Of a stretch of DNA of 64,000 nt, positions 32,701-40,238 are shown in pieces; position 1 is the stretch's first letter; each line of letters begins with the position of its first letter. Where the stretch lies: assembly GCF_900107855.1 (NCBI RefSeq), contig NZ_FNRJ01000014.1, positions 45,505 through 109,504 of the forward strand, given 5' to 3'. The stretch comes from Marinobacterium iners DSM 11526. GTDB lineage: Bacteria; Pseudomonadota; Gammaproteobacteria; Pseudomonadales; Balneatricaceae. Under the pieces are notes generated by a model. The model did not search any database, was not told the origin of the DNA, and saw only the letters and a program-made list of their open reading frames with translations. The translations under genes and the position numbers were made by a program.

Positions 32701-34255
32701 TCCGGGGGACTTCGGCAAAACCACTGATCGTGTCAACGAGCTGTTCTTCACAGCTTCGCCTGATCCGATACCTGATCCACTACCGACATTGCCCGGTGCC
32801 CTGTATGGCCGGTATCACAGCGATCTTGAAAATGCAGACATCGTATGCGACGTCGCAGATCTGCTGGCCGTAAATGATTCGGTTGAATTCCGCATGGTAC
32901 TCAAAGGTGAAGAAGCCGGAACCTTTGAGCCTTACACTATTGCACGCTCACTCGAACACCGTGCAGGCATCGCAGACATCGTACCTGCCAATGACTTTGA
33001 GCCGGAGAACACTACGGTCAAAACCGAGGCCGACTTGACAGTATTGGAAAAAACTGCAAGCGCTACACAGGTATCGGTTTTTGAGCCATTCAACTATCTG
33101 ATTCGTGTTGGCAACAATGGACCGGCCGAGGGTTTGGGTGTCAAGCTGACAGACTCGCTGCCGGCAAATATGGAGCTGGTTGGGGCAGTTAGCATTACAG
33201 CCATCACTTCTGGTACAGCAAGCAACCAGACCTGCACCGGCGTGACAGGTGAAACCACCTTCGAATGTGATTTCGGTGATGTCAGTTCTGATTTTGAAGC
33301 TACAGTGGTTGTTCCCGTACGGCTAACTGCGGGCAGTGGCACAATCACCAATACCGCTGAAGTGGTAGTGACCGGGAATACGATCGATACTGATTCGGAT
33401 AATAACGAAGCCGAAGGACCTGTAGATGTCGTCAAATCCAGCCTTGCAGGCCGCGTCTATCACGACAATGATGATAGCGGCAACTACACCAGCGGTACGA
33501 ACCCGGCCATTGCGGGGGTTACGGTTAACCTGACGGGTACTGATGCTTTCAAAAACCCGGTCAGTCGTTCAACGACCACTGATGGTAATGGTGAATACCT
33601 GTTCACCAACCTGGCACCCGGTAACTACACTGTTACTGAGCAGCATCCGGCCAGCTGGATTGATGCTGAAGAAACGGCCGGCTCTGAAGGCGGCAATATT
33701 GCCACCAATGATGTGATCAGCGACATCACATTGCCCGCAAACACTGACGCAACCGAATACAATTTCGGTGAACTCAGAGATCTGGGAACCGGCACCGTCA
33801 CGGCCAGCATTTCGGGCCATGTCTATCATGACCGCAACAACAATGGCGTGTTTGATACGGACGAAGCTCCTATTGCCGGCGTAACCGTACGTCTGGAAGG
33901 TAATGGTAATGGGGACGTTCGGACCACTACCACCAATACCAGCGGCTATTACGCATTTAGCGGTCTTGAACCGGGCGTGGAGTACACCGTTACGGAGGAA
34001 CAGCCTTCAGGTTGGGTCGATGGCCGTGAGACAGCAGGCAGTGTCTTCACCGACTCAGCCAACAGCAACGATGTGTTTGTCGTGAATGTTGGAGATGACG
34101 AGCATGGTGAGGAATGGAACTTCGGTGAACGCAGGTCTTCAGACCTGACCCCCACCGCCATTCCGGTGATGGGTCCGTTCGGTTTGCTGTTGACTGCATT
34201 GCTGCTGGGCCTGATAGCGATGCTGTCACCGCGCATTCGCCGTCAATTTTGTTGA
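29753..34255 (+). CDS. 1500-residue secreted DUF11 / SdrD-B repeat protein with IPTL-CTERM-like tail
   Basis: The N-terminus has a long signal peptide: basic residues up to about 40, the hydrophobic stretch AALLIPLTATAGVATAS, and mature protein from about residue 57. Eight DUF11-type immunoglobulin-like repeats begin near residues 57, 190, 315, 447, 604, 760, 900 and 1094, several opening with D-L-x-V and containing VTYxxxxxN. Two SdrD-B-like repeats follow near 1225 and 1351 (GRVYHDNDDSG, GHVYHDRNNNG), which in other proteins bind calcium. The tail IPVMGPFGLLLTALLLGLIAM and then RIRR resembles the IPTL-CTERM sorting signal: a Pro-Gly motif, one helix and a basic end. The protein is probably exported and processed or anchored at the cell surface, acting in adhesion or matrix. 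Asp/Asn and Thr are abundant. The sorting enzyme is not in this window. Confidence 0.85.
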   Translation: MTKCLHSILEKSTACPHDMRSSSAKRSEGITKRLPKLLRQAALLIPLTATAGVATASDLVLDSVIVGNPSQVRASEEVNYEVSLRNSLNATTAENVVLTINLPGTAEYIGHSVAGSTDSCSHNSGVLTCNLDDIPYSVAVDTTVNVQTRITASTPNSVTYSSNVAASTETAGTNDQGSRNVSVASGTDLEMLLTGDASVMSGGVVTYVASIENHGPDTAPSPRAVITLSPDVTRTGGLPAGCTQSNQVITCTSGTALSNGNTWSIGNITAIVTPSSGNVSTTGSASFNNGTGFDGISSNNTKTVLTEATPGSDLRVEMTRVGSGTIVQFDTVQVRLRPIYSGQDPSNLSMVATIDSSFGIQQAPNFTQNGWNCAVAGQQITCSRTSGGGGDNVANYQIGDVLIDLEALSSGANLQSNTVVSSGGLSPDAIPSNDTATLALTVAAPSFNLQGFKTGPSVNESLRVVNGETFTYRLRARNDSNIPFRGELRMTDTLPAGIEVTAINANGWACTPSTTPVTGSASIVCNRDYSGTPLASGTNAPDVTLTARVVTEGGPYQNQMCVSYHNVPAGVVYPTESNGDATSGDNCQTHTGVSGYQAVDSADLSVAKTASPASVAAGEVLTYTLELVNAGTANATNVTLSDAFPDLFTGHTSGQSYLGATLLSSGNTTVASLDDICGTSHQSGNAGSHTLNCTFPTVPVCTQGSDCARIEIQVRPLGNTSNADPLTRVNNEACAYSASTADSDFSNNCGSASSEITAKADISVVKTAAWLEDPEPIAAGTNLTYTITVRNPAASSASGAANVELEETLPEDVTFVSATPTVGSCSAPTSETVINSGNNTFSCDLGTLARNASQTVEVVVRPNHGTQGNTLQNDVAVSTDTPEWDSTNNTSFATTDVAVARVDLVSTQRDNESTLGEVAIGDEVVYTLRTVNRGPSVAEDVKLYTVLPTSGLSFVRFEYEDANNGNAITPGLPAGVSCTSQPNPGDFGKTTDRVNELFFTASPDPIPDPLPTLPGALYGRYHSDLENADIVCDVADLLAVNDSVEFRMVLKGEEAGTFEPYTIARSLEHRAGIADIVPANDFEPENTTVKTEADLTVLEKTASATQVSVFEPFNYLIRVGNNGPAEGLGVKLTDSLPANMELVGAVSITAITSGTASNQTCTGVTGETTFECDFGDVSSDFEATVVVPVRLTAGSGTITNTAEVVVTGNTIDTDSDNNEAEGPVDVVKSSLAGRVYHDNDDSGNYTSGTNPAIAGVTVNLTGTDAFKNPVSRSTTTDGNGEYLFTNLAPGNYTVTEQHPASWIDAEETAGSEGGNIATNDVISDITLPANTDATEYNFGELRDLGTGTVTASISGHVYHDRNNNGVFDTDEAPIAGVTVRLEGNGNGDVRTTTTNTSGYYAFSGLEPGVEYTVTEEQPSGWVDGRETAGSVFTDSANSNDVFVVNVGDDEHGEEWNFGERRSSDLTPTAIPVMGPFGLLLTALLLGLIAMLSPRIRRQFC

Positions 34256-34282
34256 TTCACTTCAGCATCTGAACAATTAAAC

Positions 34283-34311
34283 AAAGGCCACACCGCAAGG
34301 TGTGGCCTTTT
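34283..34311 (+). terminator. strong Rho-independent terminator after the DUF11 gene
   Basis: Twelve perfect base pairs (AAAGGCCACACC with GGTGTGGCCTTT) enclose a GCAA tetraloop and are followed by further T residues. It lies 27 nt past the stop codon. Confidence 0.9.
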
Positions 34312-34413
34312 GTGCAACTACAGGCAATAGCGTCATATCACCGATTGCGAGATAAACGCATCCCCGGTTATTATGGCGCGTTTTAAATATTCAATTTGAA
34401 ATGGAGTTTTGAT

Positions 34414-34770
34414 ATGACTGAGCAGGTAGTAACTGCGGAAAAGCCCACCACCGAAGGCAGCTGCAAGCTGGTATACATTCTATATCTGGCAGGGCTTGTG
34501 TTTGGTATAACCGGTGTTATCGGTGTCATTATGGCCTACATCAATAAAAGTGATGCACCGGAATGGCTGCAGCGCCACTACCAGTTCCAGATCCGCACAT
34601 TCTGGATCGGTTTTCTCTATCTGGTAATCGGCAGCATCCTGTCGCTGGTAATCATTGGCTGGTTTGTCATCCTTTTCTGGGTTGTATGGCTAATCATTCG
34701 TTGTGTCAAAGGCATGAAAGCGCTGGACATGAAACAGGCACCTGCCAACGTCACCGGCTGGCTGTTCTAG
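34414..34770 (+). CDS. DUF4870-type small membrane protein
   Basis: The protein has 118 residues with three hydrophobic helices: LVYILYLAGLVFGITGVIGVI, FWIGFLYLVIGSILSLVII and a third around WFVILFWVVWLII. The pattern of a first helix, the motif WLQRHYQFQIRTFW between helices and a final short tail fits DUF4870/Tic20-like inner-membrane proteins. Function is unknown. The ATG at 34414 is preceded by GGAG and gives the start MTEQVV; an upstream ATG adds only six residues. The gene stands alone between two terminators. Confidence 0.8.
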   Translation: MTEQVVTAEKPTTEGSCKLVYILYLAGLVFGITGVIGVIMAYINKSDAPEWLQRHYQFQIRTFWIGFLYLVIGSILSLVIIGWFVILFWVVWLIIRCVKGMKALDMKQAPANVTGWLF

Positions 34771-34791
34771 GCTCTGATTTTGTTGCACCGA

Positions 34792-34818
34792 AGCCGCACC
34801 TGTACGTGCGGCTTTTTT
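34792..34818 (+). terminator. Rho-independent terminator after DUF4870 gene
   Basis: AGCCGCAC pairs with GTGCGGCT around a six-base loop and is followed by a run of T. Confidence 0.85.
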
Positions 34819-35213
34819 GTGCCTGAAACCTTCCAGTGATCTGTGGCCATCGCACGCTGGCCCGCTAATCTGACAAGCCCCCCCACGCCCTGCCAAGGCA
34901 GGGCACACCCCTCTTTTTCTCCCGCCCTTCGAATCTTTGACATCTGCAAATATTGATATGAGTCAAAACAAAAACATTTTTTAGCTTATTAAGTATCCAA
35001 TTAAAGGATCAAAAACATAAAAAATAATCAATAATGCTTCTTATTAAAAATAAAATATTATTTATTTTCAATAGGTTAAATTTTTATAAACAATAAAACA
35101 GGTATTTTCCAATATGATACATAACGTATTTTTAAAATATTGATTTATGTATCACGAGTGCTAAATTGCGAGGGCTTTCAAACAACAAGAACCCCGATAC
35201 AGAGGTAAGCTCC
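34819..35213. other. very AT-rich intergenic region upstream of the di-iron protein
   Basis: The stretch from about 34940 to 35155 is almost wholly A and T, in sharp contrast with the GC-richer genes on both sides. It has many A and T tracts and no conserved frame. Such a stretch is likely to be bent, to melt easily and to bind H-NS-like (MvaT) or other nucleoid proteins. It most likely holds the promoter of the di-iron gene, but several A/T-rich hexamers make the exact -10 element impossible to pick. Confidence 0.6.
35115..35154. promoter_or_regulatory. perfect 10-bp inverted repeat, candidate operator
   Basis: TGATACATAA (35115-35124) and TTATGTATCA (35145-35154) are exact reverse complements separated by 20 bp of A/T-rich DNA. 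The right arm ends 59 nt before the di-iron gene start. Arms one helical turn long on the same face of the helix fit a dimeric regulator or two co-operating dimers. No regulator gene is adjacent. Confidence 0.5.
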
Positions 35214-36239
35214 ATGCATGATAAACTCGCTAACACCATGGAATTTCCGCCGGAAACACCGCAGCCGAACATCTACCCGCTGCGCTGGGAAACCAAGTCT
35301 TCCAAAGTAGAAGAGATCTGGGATGCATCTCTGCGTGAAGCCTGGAACCCGAAAGACCTGCCCTGGGACACCTTTGACGCTTCCAGCTACTCATGGGAAG
35401 AGCGTGAAGCAATCGCCTACTGGTGGACCCTGCTCTCTGTATTTGATGCCTCTGCACCGCCGGTTTTCGCAGAAGCATTCATCAAAACCTACGAAGATCA
35501 CGAAGAAGATGCCATCCGTCGCTGCTTCTTCTCCGTCACCCGTGACGAGCAGAACCACGAACAGATGTGTGGTCTGGTGATCACCAAAATGCTCGAGTCC
35601 GCCAGCCCATTGGAATATGAACCCAAGACTGAACTGGGTCGTCGTCTGCAGAAAAATGCACGCTGGCTGTACTACAACGGTGGTCGTTACTGGAATGGCT
35701 ACAAGAAAGCCGTTCCCAAATACAGCCTGGCCGTACTGTTCAGCTCATTCCTGATGGGTGAAATCGCGGCAGCCACCATCTTCAAGCAGATGTCTCAGAG
35801 CTGCGAAGAGCTGGTATTCACTGAAGCGTTCAAGAACATCGGTCGTGACGAAGGCCGCCACATGGCGATCTGCCTGTCGCTGATGGAGCGCGACTATCCG
35901 AAGCTCTCCCGGGAAGAGAAGTCGATCATCACCAAGCAGATCCGCGCAGGCTACCTGTTCCTGTCTGCCGTGCTGTTCGAGCCGCCGGCCGAGTTCTGGG
36001 ATCTGCCTGAAGACTTCATCGCTACCCAGCGTGAAGCGGAAGCCATTGCACGTGAAGCCGGCTTCGGTATCCCGACCTACGAAGACAAGCGCGAAAACTG
36101 GCGCAACGCCATGCTTAACCTGAAAGCGGTTCTGGACAAGTATGACACCCCGTTCCCGGCGATCCCCGAAGTGGACATCACCGGTGAGGAAGTGACTCAG
36201 GCGGATCTGGATTCTGCGGATATCATTCCGATTTTCTGA
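35214..36239 (+). CDS. ferritin-like di-iron oxygenase-type protein, substrate unknown
   Basis: This soluble helical protein has 341 residues. The metal-ligand pattern of the R2/AurF superfamily is visible: Asp78 or Glu87 on the first helix, Glu112-x-x-His115 (DEQNHE), Glu183 (GEIAAA) and Glu213-x-x-His216 (DEGRHM). The last two are about 30 residues apart, as in R2-like proteins. Length and layout fit a di-iron N- or C-oxygenase or an R2-like oxidase; it is not a normal ribonucleotide reductase R2, since no R1 gene is nearby and the flanking sequence differs. The next gene is a 2Fe-2S/FAD reductase suited to deliver electrons to it. AGAGGT before the ATG at 35214 decides the start. Confidence 0.75.
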   Translation: MHDKLANTMEFPPETPQPNIYPLRWETKSSKVEEIWDASLREAWNPKDLPWDTFDASSYSWEEREAIAYWWTLLSVFDASAPPVFAEAFIKTYEDHEEDAIRRCFFSVTRDEQNHEQMCGLVITKMLESASPLEYEPKTELGRRLQKNARWLYYNGGRYWNGYKKAVPKYSLAVLFSSFLMGEIAAATIFKQMSQSCEELVFTEAFKNIGRDEGRHMAICLSLMERDYPKLSREEKSIITKQIRAGYLFLSAVLFEPPAEFWDLPEDFIATQREAEAIAREAGFGIPTYEDKRENWRNAMLNLKAVLDKYDTPFPAIPEVDITGEEVTQADLDSADIIPIF

Positions 36240-36264
36240 TCCCACCTGTCCGATGCTTGCTTTT

Positions 36265-36298
36265 ACAGCCGCCCCGACCCAATCGGGTCGGCTGTTTT
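36265..36298 (+). terminator. terminator-like hairpin after the di-iron gene
   Basis: CCGACCC pairs with GGGTCGG around AATC. An outer ACAG/CTGT clamp with a bulge is followed by TTTT. It may reduce read-through into the reductase gene. Confidence 0.6.
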
Positions 36299-36357
36299 CC
36301 GTTACCAATTTCTGCTGTTACAGGGCTGACTGAGCCATTCAGAGCCCGGAGGTGCGT

Positions 36358-37401
36358 ATGACTACAATCCGTTTGTCCCCGTCCGGCAAAGAGGTTGAGG
36401 CCAAAACCGGCGAGACCGTGCTGGAAACCCTGGAAAATGCCGGCTATGCCCTGCCCAACAATTGCCGCGCCGGAGCCTGTGGCGAGTGCAAGGTCAAAGT
36501 GCTCAGCGGTGAATTCGACCAGGGCATGGTGCTGGATATGGCACTGTCTCAGGACGAGCGTGCCGAGGGCTATGGCCTGATGTGCATGTGCAAGCCACTC
36601 AGCGATACCCTTGAGATCGACTGGGGCACGGATGATGCCAAACCCAAACTGTTTCCGCCGCGCGAAAATATTCGCTGCGTGGTCGTGGACCGCATCGAGC
36701 GGACGCCGCGTATCGCCGAAATTCGCCTGCGCCCCATTGGTGAGCCGATTCGCTTCTGGCCGGGTCAGTATGTGAGCCTGACCGATACCCAGAAAACGGT
36801 CACCCCACGTTCCTATTCCATCGCCAACGCCCCGCGCCCTGATGGCGAGATCGTGCTGCAGATCACACGCGTGCCGGATGGCAAGACCAGCAACTGGGTT
36901 CACGATGAAGTAAAGCCCGGCAGCATGGTCAACGTGTCAGGCCCCTATGGCACCTTCATTGGCGACCCCAGTACTGATGGTCCCGTACTGTGTCTGGCCG
37001 CCGGTACTGGCCTTGCTCCGATTCTGAGTCTGGCAGATGCCGCCCTGCGCCGTGGCTTCAAGCAGCCGGTGCACCTGATGTTTTCGGCTCGCACCGAAGA
37101 TGAGATCTATTGCCGTGGCCTGATGGAACTGTGGAATGCGCGTCATCGTCGCTTCAAGTTCATCCCGACTTTGACCCGGGAACAGAAAGAAGGAATGCAA
37201 CACGGTCGTATTCCCGACATCATCAAGGATCTTTATGCGGACCTGTCGAAGCATGCAATCTACATCGCCGGCAGCCCGGAGTTTGTAGATGCCTGCATCG
37301 AAGCGGTCAAGGCGCAGGGTGCTCAGGCCGAGATGATCCACACCGAAGGCTTCTTCGATCAGGCACCGCCGGTCGCACCTTCCAAGTCTCAGCTGGTGTG
37401 A
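36358..37401 (+). CDS. 2Fe-2S / FAD / NAD(P)H oxidoreductase (BenC/AscD-like)
   Basis: This electron-transfer reductase has 347 residues. The N-terminal plant-type ferredoxin domain has Cys36, Cys41 and Cys44 (CRAGACGEC) plus Cys76 or Cys78. An FAD-binding domain follows with RSYS at 153-156, and then an NAD(P)-binding domain with AAGTGLAPILS near 220 and a C-terminal GSPEFVDA. This layout supplies electrons to oxygenases (benzoate, methane and phenol systems) or to CDP-sugar dehydratases. The direct upstream neighbour is the di-iron protein, so a two-component monooxygenase is the simplest reading. The ATG at 36358 is preceded by GGAGGT. A hairpin separates it from the hydrogenase genes. Confidence 0.88.
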   Translation: MTTIRLSPSGKEVEAKTGETVLETLENAGYALPNNCRAGACGECKVKVLSGEFDQGMVLDMALSQDERAEGYGLMCMCKPLSDTLEIDWGTDDAKPKLFPPRENIRCVVVDRIERTPRIAEIRLRPIGEPIRFWPGQYVSLTDTQKTVTPRSYSIANAPRPDGEIVLQITRVPDGKTSNWVHDEVKPGSMVNVSGPYGTFIGDPSTDGPVLCLAAGTGLAPILSLADAALRRGFKQPVHLMFSARTEDEIYCRGLMELWNARHRRFKFIPTLTREQKEGMQHGRIPDIIKDLYADLSKHAIYIAGSPEFVDACIEAVKAQGAQAEMIHTEGFFDQAPPVAPSKSQLV

Positions 37402-37409
37402 CACAAAGC

Positions 37410-37433
37410 GCTGCCGGAAATCAATCCGGCAGC
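37410..37433 (+). terminator. hairpin between reductase and hydrogenase genes
   Basis: GCTGCCGG pairs with CCGGCAGC around an eight-base loop. No T run follows, so it may be an attenuator or an RNA-stabilising hairpin rather than a full terminator. Confidence 0.45.
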
Positions 37434-37501
37434 CTCTGCTGCTTGTATTCATCGCCCTTTGTGCCTAACGTTGAATGGGTATCCCCGACAGCGGCGACAG
37501 A

Positions 37502-38596
37502 ATGGAACCGGCAGACTTTCTCCCCCGTCATCGACTTCAATCCCTGTTGGATCACCTGTTACAGCAGGGTTTTGAAATCCTTGCGCCACAGGTGCGCGAT
37601 GGCGCTATTCTGTTCAGACCAACACAGCACGTTGATCAACTGCCGAGAGGGGTTACCCAGCAGCAGGCACCCGGGCATTATCGACTGCAGCAGGGTGATT
37701 CCCCACGCTGCTTCAGCTGGGCCAACGGCCCGCAGGCAATAAAACCTCTGACGTTTACCCCGCAAGAAACACTCTGGCGCTCGGAGCTGCAGGCCGATGG
37801 CAGCCTGCGCTTTCATGAAGCCCCCGTCGTGACCCGTGCTACTGCGGTGATCGGGATACGTGGCTGTGATTTGGCCGCGCTGGCACTGCAGGACCGCCAC
37901 TTTCTTGAGCGAATTGAAGACCCTCTCTATCGTCAACGCCGCGACAGCCTGCTGCTGATTGCGGTGGACTGCTCGCACCCGGCTGACACCTGCTTTTGTG
38001 CCAGCACTGGCGACGGACCCGAAGCGCAAACCGGATTTGATCTGGCCCTGACCGAGCTGGCCGAAGGTTACCGTGTCAGAGCCGGGAGTGTGCGCGGGGA
38101 AAGTATCATGCGGGCCCTGCCACTGGTTGCGTCCGATGCCACCCTGCGACAGGAAGCCATCGAGCAGGCCACACAGGCACGCTGCCAGCAACGGTCCCTG
38201 CCAGCCTTCGATCCAGCCGGTTTGATTCATCAGAGTGAACACCCAGCCTGGGACAGGGTCGCTGATGCCTGCCTCAGTTGCGGCAACTGTACCTCCGTCT
38301 GCCCCAGTTGTTTCTGTCACAGCGAGGCTGAAGCCCCGACGCTTGATGGCCAGCAATCGGAGCACCAGCGTGAGTGGGACTCCTGTTTCAGTGAAGGCCA
38401 CAGCTACATTCACGGCCTGCATGTCCGACCGGATACCCGCAGCCGCTATAAACAGTGGTTGACGCACAAGTTCGGCAGCTGGGTGGAGCAGTATGGCCGC
38501 AGCGGCTGCACCGGATGCGGTCGCTGCATCGGCTGGTGCCCGGTAGGGATCGACCCGTTGCAGGTGCTCCGCGAGCTGGGCGAAGAGGTGAAATAA
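37502..38596 (+). CDS. hydB: Group 3b NiFe hydrogenase beta subunit (4Fe-4S)
   Basis: This is the iron-sulfur electron-transfer subunit of a cytoplasmic bidirectional NAD(P)-linked hydrogenase. The start MEPADFLPRHRLQ aligns with Pyrococcus HydB and gives 364 residues; an ATG nine codons upstream is also open. Two four-cysteine 4Fe-4S motifs are at residues 257-270 (CLSCGNCTSVCPSC) and 336-346 (CTGCGRCIGWC). Other family marks are GIRGCDLAALALQDRHFL and REWDSCFSEGHSYIHGLHVRP. It is the first gene of the beta-gamma-delta-alpha order seen in group 3b (sulfhydrogenase-type) operons. The gamma gene starts on its last base. Confidence 0.9.
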   Translation: MEPADFLPRHRLQSLLDHLLQQGFEILAPQVRDGAILFRPTQHVDQLPRGVTQQQAPGHYRLQQGDSPRCFSWANGPQAIKPLTFTPQETLWRSELQADGSLRFHEAPVVTRATAVIGIRGCDLAALALQDRHFLERIEDPLYRQRRDSLLLIAVDCSHPADTCFCASTGDGPEAQTGFDLALTELAEGYRVRAGSVRGESIMRALPLVASDATLRQEAIEQATQARCQQRSLPAFDPAGLIHQSEHPAWDRVADACLSCGNCTSVCPSCFCHSEAEAPTLDGQQSEHQREWDSCFSEGHSYIHGLHVRPDTRSRYKQWLTHKFGSWVEQYGRSGCTGCGRCIGWCPVGIDPLQVLRELGEEVK

Positions 38597-39438
38597 TGCG
38601 TCATCAGCAGCTCCCCGCCAGTGCCGAAGTCGTCCGCCGAGTGCAGGAAACCGCCGATATTTTTACCCTGCAGCTGCGACTGGACGATCCGTCAGACCCC
38701 TCGCTGCTGACTATTCAGCCCGGCCAATTCAACATGCTGGACGTGTTCGGTGTCGGTGAAGTCCCGATCTCGTTCAAGGCCCTGACAAACGACCATGATG
38801 GCACGCCCCTGCTTGAACACACCATTCGCGCGGTGGGCCGTGTCACACGGGCACTGTCGGCACTCAAGCCCGGCGACCGAATCGGCGTTCGCGGCCCCTT
38901 CGGTCACGGCTGGCCTCTGGCCGAGGCTCAGGCAAAGGATGTGTGTGTGATCACCGGCGGACTGGGCTGCGCCCCGGCGGTTTCGGTGGTTGAGCACCTG
39001 TTTGTAAACCGCTCGGCATTCGGCCGGATTCATATCATTCAGGGGGTACGCCACTCGGACGATCTCATCTGGCGTACCCAGTACGAGGCCTGGGCGCGCC
39101 AGCCCGATACCGAGGTACAGCTGGCTGCAGACAGCGCCGCGCCCGACTGGCCCTGGTTCAGCGGCAAAGTCACCGAACTGATCACACGTCTGTCATTGCG
39201 ACCGGCGCAAACCCGCGTCTACTGCTGTGGCCCCGAACCGATGATGCGCGCCAGTGCCGAACAGCTGATCGCTCAGGGTGTGGCCGAGGATGCAATCTGG
39301 CTCAGCCTTGAGCGCAACATGCAGTGTGCCACCGGCCACTGTGGCCACTGCCAGTTCGGCGCCGACTTCATCTGCCGCGACGGCCCGGTGTTCAACTATC
39401 CGCACATTCGTGACCGGTTGGGCCTCAAGGGGGTATAG
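38596..39438 (+). CDS. hydG: Group 3b NiFe hydrogenase gamma subunit (FAD, 2Fe-2S, NAD(P)-binding)
   Basis: This diaphorase subunit of the hydrogenase has 280 residues. An FAD-binding domain (PGQFNMLDVFGVGEVPISF) is followed by NAD(P)-binding VITGGLGCAPAVSVVEHL and YCCGPEPMMRA. The C-terminal four-cysteine motif CATGHCGHCQFGADFIC holds the 2Fe-2S cluster. Start and stop of neighbouring genes overlap as TAATG, so translation is coupled. It exchanges electrons between NAD(P)H and the iron-sulfur subunits. Confidence 0.93.
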   Translation: MRHQQLPASAEVVRRVQETADIFTLQLRLDDPSDPSLLTIQPGQFNMLDVFGVGEVPISFKALTNDHDGTPLLEHTIRAVGRVTRALSALKPGDRIGVRGPFGHGWPLAEAQAKDVCVITGGLGCAPAVSVVEHLFVNRSAFGRIHIIQGVRHSDDLIWRTQYEAWARQPDTEVQLAADSAAPDWPWFSGKVTELITRLSLRPAQTRVYCCGPEPMMRASAEQLIAQGVAEDAIWLSLERNMQCATGHCGHCQFGADFICRDGPVFNYPHIRDRLGLKGV

Positions 39439-39440
39439 AG

Positions 39441-40238
39441 GTGAGTAGACCCAGAGTTGCCGTGCACAAGTTCAGCTCCTGCGATGGCTGCCAGCTCGCG
39501 TTTCTGAATCTGGGCGAGTCGCTGCTGCAGCTGAGTGAACAGGTGGAAATTCTGCACTTTCTGGAAGCAGGCATGAGCGAAGCCGATGCTCAAGTGGATA
39601 TCGCCTTCGTTGAGGGCAGCCTGTCTACGCCGGATGAGCTGGAGCGCATCCAACAGGTACGTAAAAACAGCCGCTTTCTGGTCAGCATCGGCGCCTGTGC
39701 CACCAGCGGCGGCCTTCAGGCACTGCGCAATCTGGACGGCCAACATGATGAATGGCGTGATGCCATTTACGCCCGCCCCGAGTTCATTGAGACCCTGCAG
39801 GAGGTAAGGCCTATCGCCTCCGTGGTGGACGTGGATCTGGAGTTGTGGGGTTGCCCTGTCAGCAGTGCTCAGGTAGTGGCAGCCGTGCGCTCGCTGCTGT
39901 TCGGCGTCGCACCAGTGGATGATCGTGACCGGGTCTGCCTGGAGTGCAAGCGCCAGCAGGCCGTATGCGTGATGGTTACCGAGGGCAAACCCTGTATGGG
40001 CCCGGTCACACGCACCGGCTGCGGAGCGCTCTGCCCACGCTTTGGCCGCGACTGTTATGGCTGTTATGGTCCTGCCGAAACGGCCCAAAGCGACACCCTG
40101 GCACGCCGTTTCGCAGGCTTGGGCCTGATGCCGGACGCCATTGCCCGACGTTTTCTGCTGATCAACTCTCAGGCCCCCGCGTTTTTGCAAACCGGTCGGG
40201 TATTCTGGCACTCGGGACAGGAGGCTGAAGATGACTGA
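39441..40238 (+). CDS. hydD: Group 3b NiFe hydrogenase small (delta) subunit
   Basis: The small subunit carries the proximal cluster next to the NiFe site and belongs to the complex I 20-kDa/PSST family. The protein has 265 residues. FSSCDGCQLAFLNL supplies the first cysteine pair, IGACATSGG the next, and the C-terminal half carries ECKRQ, KPCMGPVTRTGCGALCPRFGRDCYGCYG with several further cysteines. The start is a GTG at 39441 preceded by AAGGGGG. Its stop overlaps the alpha start by 8 nt. It has no twin-arginine signal, consistent with a cytoplasmic enzyme. Confidence 0.9.
   Translation: MSRPRVAVHKFSSCDGCQLAFLNLGESLLQLSEQVEILHFLEAGMSEADAQVDIAFVEGSLSTPDELERIQQVRKNSRFLVSIGACATSGGLQALRNLDGQHDEWRDAIYARPEFIETLQEVRPIASVVDVDLELWGCPVSSAQVVAAVRSLLFGVAPVDDRDRVCLECKRQQAVCVMVTEGKPCMGPVTRTGCGALCPRFGRDCYGCYGPAETAQSDTLARRFAGLGLMPDAIARRFLLINSQAPAFLQTGRVFWHSGQEAEDD

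Noticed and set aside
35214..36239. Annotation of the di-iron gene as ribonucleotide reductase R2 (nrdB)
   Set aside because: There is no R1 gene nearby, sequence context differs from NrdB, and the partner is a 2Fe-2S/FAD reductase; the shared E/ExxH ligands are common to the whole superfamily.
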